Below are positions 21,206-31,902 of a DNA stretch of 64,000 nucleotides, piece after piece; positions within the stretch are counted from its first letter, which is position 1, and the number at the start of each line of letters is the position of its first letter. Under the pieces are notes generated by a model. The model had not been told where the DNA came from, did no database searches, and worked only from the letters and a program-made list of their open reading frames with translations. Where the stretch lies: assembly GCA_020746835.1 (NCBI GenBank), contig JAGPNK010000008.1, forward strand, positions 1,798,001-1,862,000, in the 5' to 3' direction. The DNA comes from Stachybotrys elegans (lineage: Eukaryota > Ascomycota > Sordariomycetes > Hypocreales > Stachybotryaceae). A program made the position numbers and the translations under genes.

Positions 21206-21712
21206 GTTCACAATTCGGAGTTCAAAGATGAACAGGATTTGACGAGGGGAAAAATGGCTCTGGAGCCTGGGTGAAAACTCTGCCATGCGAATGGGGTAAG
21301 TGGTGTTACACAACAGTCGACCAATGATTTTGAGCTCAGGCGTGGGTGTCACGAGACGCGATACATGATAGGCCTGTCGTTAAGAGATACGGGTATTAGT
21401 TTAGGAGTACTCAGCATACCTGGGTAACATTACACCAACCTCATTATCTAGCCTAAAACACATATCATGCCGGATAATTCTTCTTCACACTTATAATCAT
21501 ACTATGCGGTAGACCCAGGAAAGTGATTCGCCATCCGCCCAATAATGATAAGCGCCTGTATTACATACATACGTACCTGTCACGCTTGATATAAGTATAA
21601 TCCATCTCGGGAAAGATTCGGCTAACTATTGGCCACGGACTGACCGACATATTCACCTCAGGTTCAGAATCTTCAACATCCATTCTTAGCATCCAGCGGT
21701 CTAACCATCAAT
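21206..21712. promoter_or_regulatory. Divergent promoter between gasdermin-like and protease genes
   Basis: About 507 bases separate the two ATGs, which face away from each other, so regulatory sequence is probably shared. The region is relatively AT-rich (21400-21600) and has no coding exon I can support. Head-to-head layout would allow joint control of executor and activator. Confidence 0.6.
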
Positions 21713-24529
21713 ATGGTAACCACCGAGCCCGACACGCTGGAACGAAAAGCGCTGGCCGACCTACAACAATCCGTCATCCCATGGATCTCTAGACTCATAG
21801 TCCGTGACGAAAAAGATGCCACATGCTTGGCAGCGTTGAATGCCAGACGCGGTGTGGCATTTGAGCTCGACCATGTATTTTTACACCAACCACCAGACGA
21901 GGATGAAGGTTTTGAGGACTATGACTACAGTGAGGAAGAACCTCAAGAGCTCCTCAAGTTCCTAGACGTCTTCATGCACGAGAAGGTGCTCACTGGACAG
22001 AGCACCGATTTGAAGACCGAGGAGCAAACGTCATCCGCCCATCAAGCGAGCCAACCCTCAGACACCAATGCGCTTCCAAATTTCAAGGCTCTATTGCGGA
22101 GAACCCTCCAGACCTTAGACGACCCAGACCTTTCCCGTTTCATCAACCTTCCGTGCACGAGCAAAGAGTTGCAGGAAGCAGAGGAGGCTATCACGAGGTT
22201 CAACACAAATCTCACAGGAAGATACGCGCAAAGGCATGCAGGCACTCAAGCAATGGAAGGACAAGATATGCGGCATCAGCCTGCACCTGTCTTACTAGCT
22301 AATGAAGTACCCGCATCCGCACCCCAGGAACCGTCATGGAGCCTGGTTACAACTCTGAAGGGCAGCATGGAAGCTGGATGCTGCGAGCATCAACATATTG
22401 CCAGAGTCCAGGTTCGGGAGCCCACGTGGGAGAGAGAGATCTCGGAAGGCTTGAATCACAACTTGTTCCTCTCCTGTTCCTCGGCTGAGGGTAAATGGCA
22501 GCAGACCATTTGCAGAGTCGTAAAAGAATTGCAAGCTTGCCCCTCTGCTCCGTCGTCTCGAATGTAACTAACAACTTGCCCAGGCCACCTCCAAGGAGTC
22601 CATTGAGGTTGATAAAAAACACCTGCAAAACGATCCGAGATTGTCTCGATGACGAAGAGACCCTCCACGTTTTCCTGCATGCAGATGGTCTCTTATGGAA
22701 TCCGGATTCCTCGAAAATCATCCAGTCACCTCCTGTCTGGCCCACTCTCTCATTGGCTGAGATGCTCAAATTCGACCGGCATCGCCTCACACCTTACAAC
22801 AAGCTAGTCCTGGGAATGAATTTGGCTCGAATGTTACTTCGAATGTACGGTGCGGGGATGGATGGCTGCTCATGGTCAGCTGAGGATCTCTTCTTCCTCT
22901 GCGACTCTTCTCAGCAAACCGCCTACGAGATATACAATCCATACCTGAACTATTCTCTCACAGGCACAGGCAAACCCATAGCGGCTACACCACCAGATAA
23001 ATTCCCCATCTTGGTTGCTTTCGCCAGGCTGCTCCTGGAGATTGCACGCGGCAAGATCTTGGGACCGCTTGAGCGGAGTCCGGACCGCCCACATAACGCG
23101 TTACGTGCCGAGCTCGATAGAGATGAAATCTGTGAAGAAATGGTGGAGGAATATGTGAATGCAATCAAAAGTTGCCTCAAGGCAAAGAAAAATGATAAAG
23201 ATGCAAATGGTGAAGAAGAAGAATGTCGAGCAGTCATCCGAGAGGTGGTTGTATGCCTTGAGGGGGCCTGGAGAACCAGATACGCAGTAAGACGCGATCC
23301 TAATACCCCAAAGGAGTTCAAGTTGTCTCGAGATGGAATGGAAAGACAAGCTCGCAGCGCCCAAAACGGCGCTTCCAGAGTGCCACAGGAGCAACCCCTT
23401 GCAGCCATCAGAACCGAAACTGCTTCTCCATCCGGCTGTCTCTTTGACGTTTCTAGGAAAACATTTCCCGAGGGCGGTACGGATGAACGGTAAGGCACTC
23501 AGAGGTGTGGCAAATCCCGATCAAAGCTGACGACGTTTGAAGCTGTACCTGGGCAAAAGACTTTCTCGCACGGGCTCGGGATTTCTACACAAATCACATA
23601 TATGGCTTGCCCAGCGAGAAGCGTGTCAAGGTTGCTGTCCTAGATACTGGCATTGATGGGGAAAATCCTATTCTCAAATCAGCCAAAAGGGAAAGAAGGA
23701 GAAATGACTGGCCAATTAAGGATCAGAGATCGTTCCTCGATGGTGTGTCGGTTACTGATACTGATGGACACGGGACGAATGTCGCCGCCCTTGTATTGAA
23801 GATGACACCAGAGGCCGATTTGTATGTGGCCAAGATTTCAGAGTGTCATGAAGTTGTTGGAACGGATCACATAGCCGAGGCATGGCTTCCCTCCTGGTTG
23901 AGATGTATCAGGACAGACACTAACCAGAGGTTCAGGCAGTCAGGTGGGCCATCGGGCTCCATGTTAACATCATCAATATGTCCTTTGGTCTCTACGACGA
24001 CAGCGAGGAAATCAGGCGGGCCATCGAAGACGCAGCGGCGGAAGGGATAATATGTATTGCAGCCGCTTCTAACTACGGCGCTAACCAGTCGAGAAGCTTC
24101 CCTGCTAAGATGAATCAGGTGCTGTGCATCCACGCGGCCGATGGACACGGCAACAAGAGCGGACTGAATCCTAGCCCGTTGCGCTGCAAGGACAACCTCA
24201 GCACCCTAGGCGACCGCATCCCGTCCGTGTTTTGGGGCGAAGAGGATGAATACATCTCGGGCACTTCCTTCGCAGCCCCCATAGTCGCTGGCATCGCAGC
24301 CAACGTCCTTCGGTTCGTGGAATGCGCGACGGAACAGAGCATGATGGAGGACGTGGAGCGCCAGAGGGCCTACAGTTGCTCAGGCATGAGGCACATCATG
24401 CTCGCAATGTGTGAACAGCAGCCGCGAGACGGGTATGACTTTGTGACACCGTGGCGATGCATGTGGAGTGAGAACTCGGAGGAGCGGGATGTTGCCAGAA
24501 AGATGAAGGAGGCGTTGAAGTGTGTGTAG
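21713..24529 (+). CDS. Subtilisin-like serine protease with fungal N-terminal domain (HET-Q2 type)
   Basis: N-terminal region (exon 1 from ATG 21713 to about 22520; next exon to 23489) contains LSLAEMLKF...LTPYNKLVLGMNLARMLLRMY, resembling the DUF7580-like domain of fungal incompatibility proteins. An intron at 23490-23542 (GTAAGG, phase 2) leads into WAKDFLARARDFY and the S8 domain: catalytic Asp in AVLDTGID (23643-23645), His in DGHGTNVA (23669-... codon at 23769-23771), Ser in GTSFAAP (24266-24268), and the oxyanion-side AAASNYG. All three catalytic residues are present. The intron at 23880-23935 must start with GC (GC-AG) to keep INMSFG in frame. Around 22520-22620 two frames overlap and I could not find a phase-correct intron. 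No signal peptide: the enzyme acts in the cytosol. It is the likely activator of the neighbouring gasdermin-like protein. Confidence 0.8.
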
Positions 24530-25346
24530 CTGGGAGAGGGAGCAGCGGCTGGTATGTGACGCTGCGCGGATTGGCTAGGCTTGCCGATATATTTCGCATT
24601 TGGGCTTGGCCTGGTTAGTCTTCGAGTGATTGTGTCCTTGGGCAGTCTTTGAGGGCTTCCAGGATGGGGACAGCAGGTGTCACATGCCGTCCAATGTCTC
24701 CATCTCTGCCACACGCTCCATGGGCATTACATTGAATAGCCTTGCAATACTATAGACCCTACGATACAAACTCTAGATATCGAAGCCGCTCCGACCGAAT
24801 AGCTCGTAACGATTTGATGATGAAAGAGGCATACAATATAAGATGGAAGTGGAGAGCCAATACATTAGATTGGGAGTAAGCTGCCCGAAGGCATGGGCGA
24901 AGGGATCTGCATTCACCCTCCTCAATTCGACCAATTTGGATTACAATGGCATCCCCTGCCATGCGGCTGAAAGACACACTAGCGAATTCCATGGACGGTA
25001 AGGAGCCTGGTAGACCAATCACCATCACATCTACTGCGCGCCACGGTGGAATGGCTCGACGGCTGAAAGAGGCGTTCCTGGGATCCCTGGCCCATCTGTC
25101 GGGAGGGCTACGCGTGGCCCCTCCACATTCTCTGACAGGGTCCAGAGACGTTCGCCCATTTCTTGCTAGGCAGTCGTGGTATCGAGTACAGGGGAAAATG
25201 TCGCCGACTCTTTGGGCAGATTACTCCTATCATACACTGACAAGACGTTTGCTGCCCTGCATACTCGGAGAACCACAACCACCCTTTGTCTTGCGCTAAG
25301 GCTATACCTACTATCCTCAACGACTGTCTGACTTTCGGCTTTCACG
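24530..25346. other. Intergenic region, no gene seen
   Basis: 3' flank of the protease gene and promoter of the membrane protein gene. The plus-strand ORF 24946-25299 and several minus-strand ORFs overlap and have no domain. Confidence 0.5.
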
Positions 25347-26836
25347 ATGCCCGCATCTCTTCTGAGAAGCTTCGCCTTGATCATCCTCGCCTCGCTGGCC
25401 CGCAGCGTCGATGTCCCGCTGGCCTTGTACACAAGCACCGACTGCGAAACGGCCAGCACCACGACTCCGAACCTGGCGCTGAACCTCAGCATCTGCGTCG
25501 TGACTCCTGGCCTGGTATCTCTGCGCTACGACAACGTACCATGTGCGGGGGGCGGCATCGTCATCCCGTACCTGTTCAGGGACACCTCCTGCGGGACGCA
25601 GCAGGGCATTCTCGATTACTACAGGACTGGCAGCGACTTCCGATGCCTCTCCGACTTCCCTTCCACCTCGATCGCGGCCATCATGCTGAGCTGCAACCAG
25701 GACGAACCTGAACAACCGTCGGCGACCAGTACCGTAGAAGTCGGACCCGTCGCAACCGGCGCGTCTCCCTCTCCGACTTCGCGAACCTCATCGTCCCCCG
25801 GCTCGACTGGTACAAATGACAATGATCAGAACAATTCCGTTTGGAATAGTTTGAGTCTAGGTGCGCGCATTGGCATCATCGTCGCCGCTGGCGTGGTTGT
25901 CTTGGGTGTCGCCATCGGCTATTTGGTGTGGCGATGCTGGTGGACAGTGCCGGTACCGCCTCCGTACCCGCCTCCGTATCCGCCTCCGTATCCGCCCGGG
26001 GTCGAACATCCTGTGGTCAGAAGCTACCCTACGTATACGCAGGTGCTCAATAGCGTTGTCCAAACAGCAAGGCAACATGCAGCTTCAGAACAGTTCGGCA
26101 AGGACAGCTCTGGCATTGGAATACAATACGCTGGCAATGGACTGTCACCCGACATTCTGTCGGCAGTGTTTACGAAGCGTGACCCCGAGTGGAAACACAA
26201 GGTGGGAGGAGCCGGGGAGCTATACGTATGTGAACCAGTTCACTGCCATCTAATCACATATATCTGACATCAGTGGCAGATGTTTGAGTATCTACAAGCA
26301 CTTAGGTTACCAAACTTTGGCCTTCGAAATTGGACGAGTCGGGTTCGAGGCACCGTTTCTGCCAACCCTGGGTATGAGCATATCGGAAATTCAAGTAGTG
26401 AGGGCATCGCAGATTTCGAGTATCGTGACGAAAATGGGCATTTTACAGAGTTCCTCCTAGCTCATGGGTACTCCGCGCGAGGCATACAGAGAGGCATGCG
26501 CCCAACATATTACTTGGAGGTCAAAACGACGGAGAGTTTTGATCCGCAAAAACCTTTCTATATGAGCACCAGGCAGGAAAGAAATGTAAGTCGCGCGATG
26601 TTTCTTCACAGTCTGTGAGGAAGTAGTCTAACGTATTGCAGATGCGAAACGCATCGATGACCTCAAATCAGGCGACCCAGGTTTACATCATCTGCAGGAT
26701 TACTGGGATTGGCAGTGGAAACAGAACTAGCCTCCATATATTCCTCGACCCCGAAACTCTGCGTCAACAGCATAGACTTCAGTTCACGCTAGGTGAAACC
26801 GAAGATGGATGGAAGTGGACAGTACAGCCAGTCTAA
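25347..26836 (+). CDS. Single-pass membrane protein with cytosolic PPPY repeats and DUF3883/NO VEIN-like domain
   Basis: Three exons (25347-26225, 26280-26585, 26642-26836), both introns phase 0, 459 residues. Order: signal peptide (about 1-21), a Cys-containing ectodomain, a Ser/Thr/Pro-rich stalk (125-165), one transmembrane helix (about 173-196, IGIIVAAGVVVLGVAIGYLV) with a basic/aromatic stop, three PPPY motifs (204-215), then from about 286 a domain with VGGAGELY, FEYLQALRLPNFG, FTEFLLAHGYS and YYLEVKTTES...PFYMS. The last block matches the NO VEIN C-terminal/DUF3883 family, which has a PD-(D/E)XK-like EVK core. The fusion lies inside exon 1, so it does not depend on a splice choice. PPxY motifs normally bind WW domains, such as those of Rsp5/NEDD4 ubiquitin ligases. 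Function unknown. Confidence 0.8.
25956..25991 (+). repeat. 12-bp tandem repeat coding PPPY x3
   Basis: Three copies of CCGCCTCCGTAY in register, just after the transmembrane segment of the membrane protein, each giving Pro-Pro-Pro-Tyr. Short coding minisatellites like this change copy number easily. Confidence 0.85.
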
Positions 26837-27632
26837 GTTTGTCCTACCTTGTTGTTTTACGGAGAATGGTCTGGTTGATTAGAATATTATTTATGACCGA
26901 GAGGGATGCGTCTGAGGTGGAAGAAGCAGTATGCAGACAATACAGAAGGGGTGGTGTTGCTTAGCGATCCAGCTGCCAAAGTAGTCGTAAACAGTGAGGG
27001 GAAACAACGAGACCATAAAGCTTCCAGTGTAGCCGTATGTGATTTATATACGAGAAGAGAATCACGTTGCAATGCGATTTTCCGATTCTGTAACCCAACC
27101 GGATACAGAGCAGTGACTTCGAGGAGGCACCGACGATACAGACCATATAATTGTCAATGCAAGACTCCCTGCCATAATCATATCATGGATATACGCTCAA
27201 GTATCAGCAAAGTAAGGTATAAACGGCTGAGCTACCTACCATGGTCTTATATGGCTTTAGCTACAAAGCCCAGCTCAATTTGTCACATGTTAATATGTTT
27301 TGTGGCCAGGGGTGAGAGCAAGGACAAAGGCAGGGGTAGGCTATTTATACAACGAGCCGTCCTGTTAAAGGGCATGGCATTGGCAGCAACCGCGATCTGT
27401 TGTCCCAAATCAAGTTACGGAATGCCGATGAGCTGCGATAGGGGAGCCGAAGAGGAAGCTGCTCTGCAGACAGATCCAAGAGCTTGCTATTAACGCCAGG
27501 TTTCTATGCCTGTGCGAGGAAATTTGTGACTTTGTGAACTCTTGGGGGGTGGATTCTGGTGGCGGCGGAGGTATAGTATCCGTTTCATTTATGACTTGGG
27601 TATGGCTATTACATCATTGCAACATCATACTT
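26837..27632. other. Intergenic region, no gene seen
   Basis: A 195-codon plus-strand ORF (26906-27493) crosses most of it but has no recognisable domain and a biased, unlikely composition; I treat it as chance. The right end is the 3' flank of con-10. Confidence 0.45.
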
Positions 27633-27972
27633 CTATTCGTTTGAGTGACTCGCATGGCCACCCTTGCGCCCAGCCTCCCTGGCTTTCTCGCTGCCTGGCT
27701 CGAAAGAACCAGACGATGCCTTGCCGCCCTCGGAAGCAATTTCTCTCTTGACATATAGTTAGCACATGATTGACGTAATTTACGCCTAAGTACTCACTTG
27801 TTTATCGGGGTCCATGCTCGCAAAGCCACTGGAGTGACTGGACTTGCCGCCCTTGGACGCAATAGCCTGAACCTCCTCCTTGGGACTGCAATCGATATTA
27901 GTAGCCGAATAGTTGAAATACGAGCCGTGCTTACCGGTTGGCAAAATTTCCAGGGTTGGGGTTATCAGACAT
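27633..27972 (-). CDS. con-10: Conidiation-specific protein 10 (KGG-repeat stress protein)
   Basis: Three small exons (27972-27935, 27885-27798, 27746-27633) with 49- and 51-nt introns give 79 residues starting MSDNPNPGNFANRPKEE. Repeated units of the form (I)AS(K/E)GGKxS and GRKGGHAS are the Gly/Lys-rich KGG motifs shared by Neurospora con-10 and bacterial stress proteins. Con-10 family proteins are small, hydrophilic, expressed during conidiation and under light or desiccation stress; they are not essential in Neurospora. The gene is too broken into exons to appear as one ORF. The call is based on the whole sequence fitting the family end to end. Confidence 0.9.
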
Positions 27973-28838
27973 TGTGTCTTGTTTGATGCGCTGGCTAGTC
28001 TCTTGAATGATGGAAGTGATGTTGGTGAATGGACTGTGGACTAAGTTAGAATTCGATGGTGAGTTCCTCGGACTATAAATATACAAAGATTACCAGTAGC
28101 GTCAATGGCTGTATTGTAGTGCGTAGCTTCATGAGGTCATCGAAAGTGGGGAGGTAGAGACAGAAGCAAAAGGACTACATCATCCATTACTCTTACTGAG
28201 GAAAAAACAAACATGTTTTCGTCATTCTAACGCCTCTTTGACATCAAGTGATGTTAATTCGGGCTTAGAATCCTGGCCACCTCTCCTTTTGCTATTTCAT
28301 GACGCGTTCCACTCTTTCCTTTGAATGGAAGAAGCACGGCACATCTATGTCGATCGAAATGAAGCACTTCATATACCATGGATGCGCTGATGATGACAAT
28401 AGCAGGGGTTTTAGAATATGACATACCGTCAAGAACGTCATTGATCTTGCACTCGGCATCGAACAAAACTTTGGTTTTTACATCAAGAACGCCACCCAGC
28501 TGTTCTGCAAGCCTTCCGCTCTTAAATCTATGTACTAGGGACCAGACTTCTTTTTTTGTGCAGGGGGGGAGGGCATTTTCTCTATACGTAGAACCACCAC
28601 TGACCCGCTGCTGGAGGCGTGCAACAGTAATGCAATGACCAAAGGGGGCTGACTTGGTAGCTAGCTTACACTTGAGATCACGAAAAGGTTCAGTTCATGT
28701 GGTAGTTCGACATAATAATCCCGCTATTGGCTTCAAGCTGAGCTGTCTATGCTCTTGAAGGGCTGTTTATTAGAACAAATACTACTTCTATCAGGTAAAT
28801 TTGGACACAGTCATTTAGATATAAACACTCCATTTGAT
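27973..28838. other. Intergenic region with one unassigned possible exon
   Basis: Promoter of con-10 is at 27973 upward. On the minus strand, 28550-28427 reads KEVWSLVHRF..., then VLDVKTKVLFDAECKINDVL, and ends at a good donor (G then GTATGTC at 28426). The composition looks coding, but I find no start, partner exon or family. The rest is featureless. Confidence 0.3.
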
Positions 28839-30662
28839 CTAAGCAGCCTGTTCCACTAGGTCAGCAGAGCTACTAACCCCCAGTCTATAAGCGGGCATAG
28901 ACGAGATTGGCGGTAAACTATAAGTGACTGAAGCCTCTGGTAACTCTGGCAGCGTCTCATCTTCTGAGTCGGGTATAGTGATTGGAGAATCCCTCGATCC
29001 GTCACCTCCTTTGGGTTTTCTCTCCCCTATGCTTTGTGAAAACGCCGAGCTGATCTCCCGAAACTCGGTATCCCTATGCTGGCCGTCGTGATGGTCTTCC
29101 TGATCAATATCCATTTCGTCAGCATCGCTGTGATCTGTACTGCTTGTACCAGTATCCCCCTCGTTTTCATTATCGAGGATCATGTCGTCAACGGTGATCG
29201 CATCGATGGCTGTCTCGTCATAGCTTGCTGCGCCATCTTCAAATTGGCCTTCTGGAGAACCCGAGTTCCGTCGGACAACGTCAGCCGGTCCTCCCGTCGT
29301 GTCGCCTTCCCCAGATCTCAAGCATCTCGATATGGAAGACCCGCTCCGCGTAGAAATGCCATCAACCTCCGGAGTCATCCCCTTGGCACTGCTGTACCAA
29401 AACGAAAATGTGTCCCAACGGTATAAAGACCAATGAAGCCAGAATGTAGGTATCTGGCCCAGACTGAAATCAATCCACAGGTCATCATAATCCAAGCTTG
29501 CCCCGAGCGGCTTCAGCCAAAAGATGAAGGCCCATCCTACACTCCAGAAAAAAGCAAAAAATGACGGGAGAGTAAGGCAAAAGATAATGGTAGCCTCCAC
29601 TAATGCGGTTAGCTGCCAGGAAAATAGATTCTTCTCTTTGGATACTGTGCTGAGGTCGTGCACCAACTTCTGCCTCAGTGAAACGTTCACGAAAGACTTC
29701 CAGTCCACGTTCAGCCGGTTTCGGTGGCCTTCCGGTCCTCGGGTATCAAAGTTTTGCCTATGTGCATCTAGTCTTGCAAGCCAACGTGGTTTGAGTTTGC
29801 CTTTGTCGTCCCACGGGGCCAAGCTGCAAAAGTCGAGCCAACGATGGAACACCTCGGTAACAATATCCATATTGGCCATCTCAAAGCGATCCGTATGTGT
29901 ATGGGTCTTTTTTGGACAGCAGTTCACCAGGCATTTCTGGGCATCTAGCTCTGCGAGCATCAAAGCCTCGGCCACTGCAGCCAGCTTGCCTGTGTAAGAG
30001 ATGCCACCAGGGAGTTCCTGGATCTCATTGTATTTGCAGTCGGATTTGATAGCTGAGATACGGCGGTTGATATTATTCGTTATACCGATTTTCAGCATGC
30101 CTGGCTCGTCGGTTCCCGGTTTCTTCAGGACGAACAGGTAGTTGTAGGTACCTTTCTTTGACAAGGTTCTAGGCCCACACTGGAGCAGTTCGATGATTCT
30201 ATCATGCGCTCGCCCCTGAGATGTTGATGGCAAAGGAGCGCTGACGAATCGCAAGGGTGTTGCGCGTGCTGGGGTCTTGCTTTGAGCTCTCGGTGTCGCA
30301 GGATCCGTATGAGGCCGGCGCTCTGGATCTAGTGTAGGGCGGGGTGGTGTTGTTGATGACTTTGCGCGTGGGGGTGATGTTGCACCATGGCTGGCTGTAT
30401 CCTGTGCCAGAGGTAGAGAACGGTCGCACTCGGGGTTCGCAAGGCCTGCACGGGCAGACCCGGTTGACACGGTGCGTTTCCGTATTGTTTTGGGAGGCGT
30501 TAAGCCACTTTGCCTACGGGCGATGGGTGAAGACGAAGGACCAGCTTGAAGTCCGCCATAGGACTTCTTCTGGCGCGGCTTCCTCTGTGTCGGGGTTTTT
30601 TGCAGAGAAGCATGGTCAAAAGAGGCCTCAGTATTCAATTCTTCGGGGAAAGGAGCAGCCAT
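28839..30662 (-). CDS. GIY-YIG/T5orf172-domain protein with C-terminal hydrophobic region
   Basis: Single exon; the first ATG in frame is at 30662 (upstream codons lack ATG), giving 607 residues. A basic, Ser/Pro-rich N-terminus (RKPRQKKSYGG, TPPKTIRKRT) precedes a T5orf172 domain of the GIY-YIG superfamily: YNYLFVLKKPG, then LKIGITNNINRRISAI and a conserved helix region with CPKKTHTHTDRFEM. About 70 residues later comes a long hydrophobic stretch (ATIIFCLTLPSFFAFFWSV and WAFIFWLK), then an acidic, Ser-rich tail. Fungal proteins with this domain are uncharacterised; the fold is that of endonucleases and DNA-binding proteins. A membrane location would be odd for a DNA-binding protein. Confidence 0.8.
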   Translation of the reverse strand: MAAPFPEELNTEASFDHASLQKTPTQRKPRQKKSYGGLQAGPSSSPIARRQSGLTPPKTIRKRTVSTGSARAGLANPECDRSLPLAQDTASHGATSPPRAKSSTTPPRPTLDPERRPHTDPATPRAQSKTPARATPLRFVSAPLPSTSQGRAHDRIIELLQCGPRTLSKKGTYNYLFVLKKPGTDEPGMLKIGITNNINRRISAIKSDCKYNEIQELPGGISYTGKLAAVAEALMLAELDAQKCLVNCCPKKTHTHTDRFEMANMDIVTEVFHRWLDFCSLAPWDDKGKLKPRWLARLDAHRQNFDTRGPEGHRNRLNVDWKSFVNVSLRQKLVHDLSTVSKEKNLFSWQLTALVEATIIFCLTLPSFFAFFWSVGWAFIFWLKPLGASLDYDDLWIDFSLGQIPTFWLHWSLYRWDTFSFWYSSAKGMTPEVDGISTRSGSSISRCLRSGEGDTTGGPADVVRRNSGSPEGQFEDGAASYDETAIDAITVDDMILDNENEGDTGTSSTDHSDADEMDIDQEDHHDGQHRDTEFREISSAFSQSIGERKPKGGDGSRDSPITIPDSEDETLPELPEASVTYSLPPISSMPAYRLGVSSSADLVEQAA

Positions 30663-31902
30663 TTTGACCAGGTGGGGTATGTCGGAAACAATCACAATGC
30701 AGTGGGCGAATGTAAGTAGAATCGGTTGACAAAGAGTATTGTGCTATCTCGAGATCCGAGATCCCCTTTACCCTCACGACTTACGGTTTAACGCAGAAAG
30801 ATATACGTCTAACCGGCACTTGATTAACCCCCTTTTCAAGTGGCTGTGAATTCCCCAGCCCCCCGAACCCAGACGCAAGGGTATTCAGGGCTGCGAAAAC
30901 CTAGAGGGTAGGGTAACATCACAAGCCACGTAGGGAACCAACTGCATATTCACGGCCAGGGGGACCCGGTTTGGCGAGGCTCTCTTACGAAGCCACTCCT
31001 ATTACGGATAAGGAATCTGCAGTTGGTGGTGCAAGTGTGCGGCCACTCCGTCCCAGCCTTTAAAATTAGATTTTCTACTCCATCGACCCTCCAGGATCCA
31101 TCTCGTTCATGATAACGTTCGCCATTTGAGGAATGGGCCAATCAGAGAAAAACTGCGGACGCCAGAAATGCCTCGCTCTAGGACCAGGTTACATGCACTG
31201 ATATCGCGCTCCATCGAACTACTGAATGGGGAATCCATTAAAGCCTCATGGGTGACTCACAGCGGCCGTTGAAGGATCCAGATCTAATAAGTTTGACGAT
31301 TGGGAGCGACAGCTGTCGGTGATGTGTCTTTGGTCAAAGAGATAAGATGAAGGACAAATTGCGTCTATTCTATTTTTTACTACTCTCTATATTGATCTCA
31401 AAAGCTATTCAAAAAGTAGCCAGGACAATCCATTCACCTGCGTTGAGCGGGGCCTTCCTCTCATCCGCTATCTTGAAGTATGGATCATCATCCTGGAAAG
31501 TCCGATGAGGTCATCCGTCAGTTCATCTACGATATAAACCATGGTCTGGCCAAGAACGCATACAAGCATTCGGAATGCAGCCTTGCTGCGGATTCCTGGG
31601 GCGCATGAACAGGCACAGATACCCACTGAGGCGGAGTTTTTGACTTGGCATCAAGTTCCACAACACCGGCGGGGGTGCGACAATTTTCCGCATGACAACG
31701 TCTTTTGAGATGGTTTGAATGGAGTCTCAAACATTGGCTTCATATCAGTAGGTAAGTGGAAGCCCAATCTCTCAATTGCTTTATGGTGGGATGGATTGGC
31801 GGACAAAAGATTTCTCGTCTACCTCGCTACTCTAGTATAAGCCTCCATCTAAACGCTATACGAATGATGATCCAAGACCATATAGCAAGCCAAGGCTGAT
31901 GC
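30663..31902. other. 1.2-kb intergenic region, no gene seen
   Basis: Contains the GIY-YIG gene promoter and the 3' flank of the GH11 gene. The small minus-strand ORFs (30950-31141, 31527-31730) carry no recognisable domain. Confidence 0.5.

Noticed and set aside
26906..27493. 195-codon plus-strand ORF
   Set aside because: No domain, cysteine- and arginine-rich random-looking composition, no promoter or splice signals that make sense.
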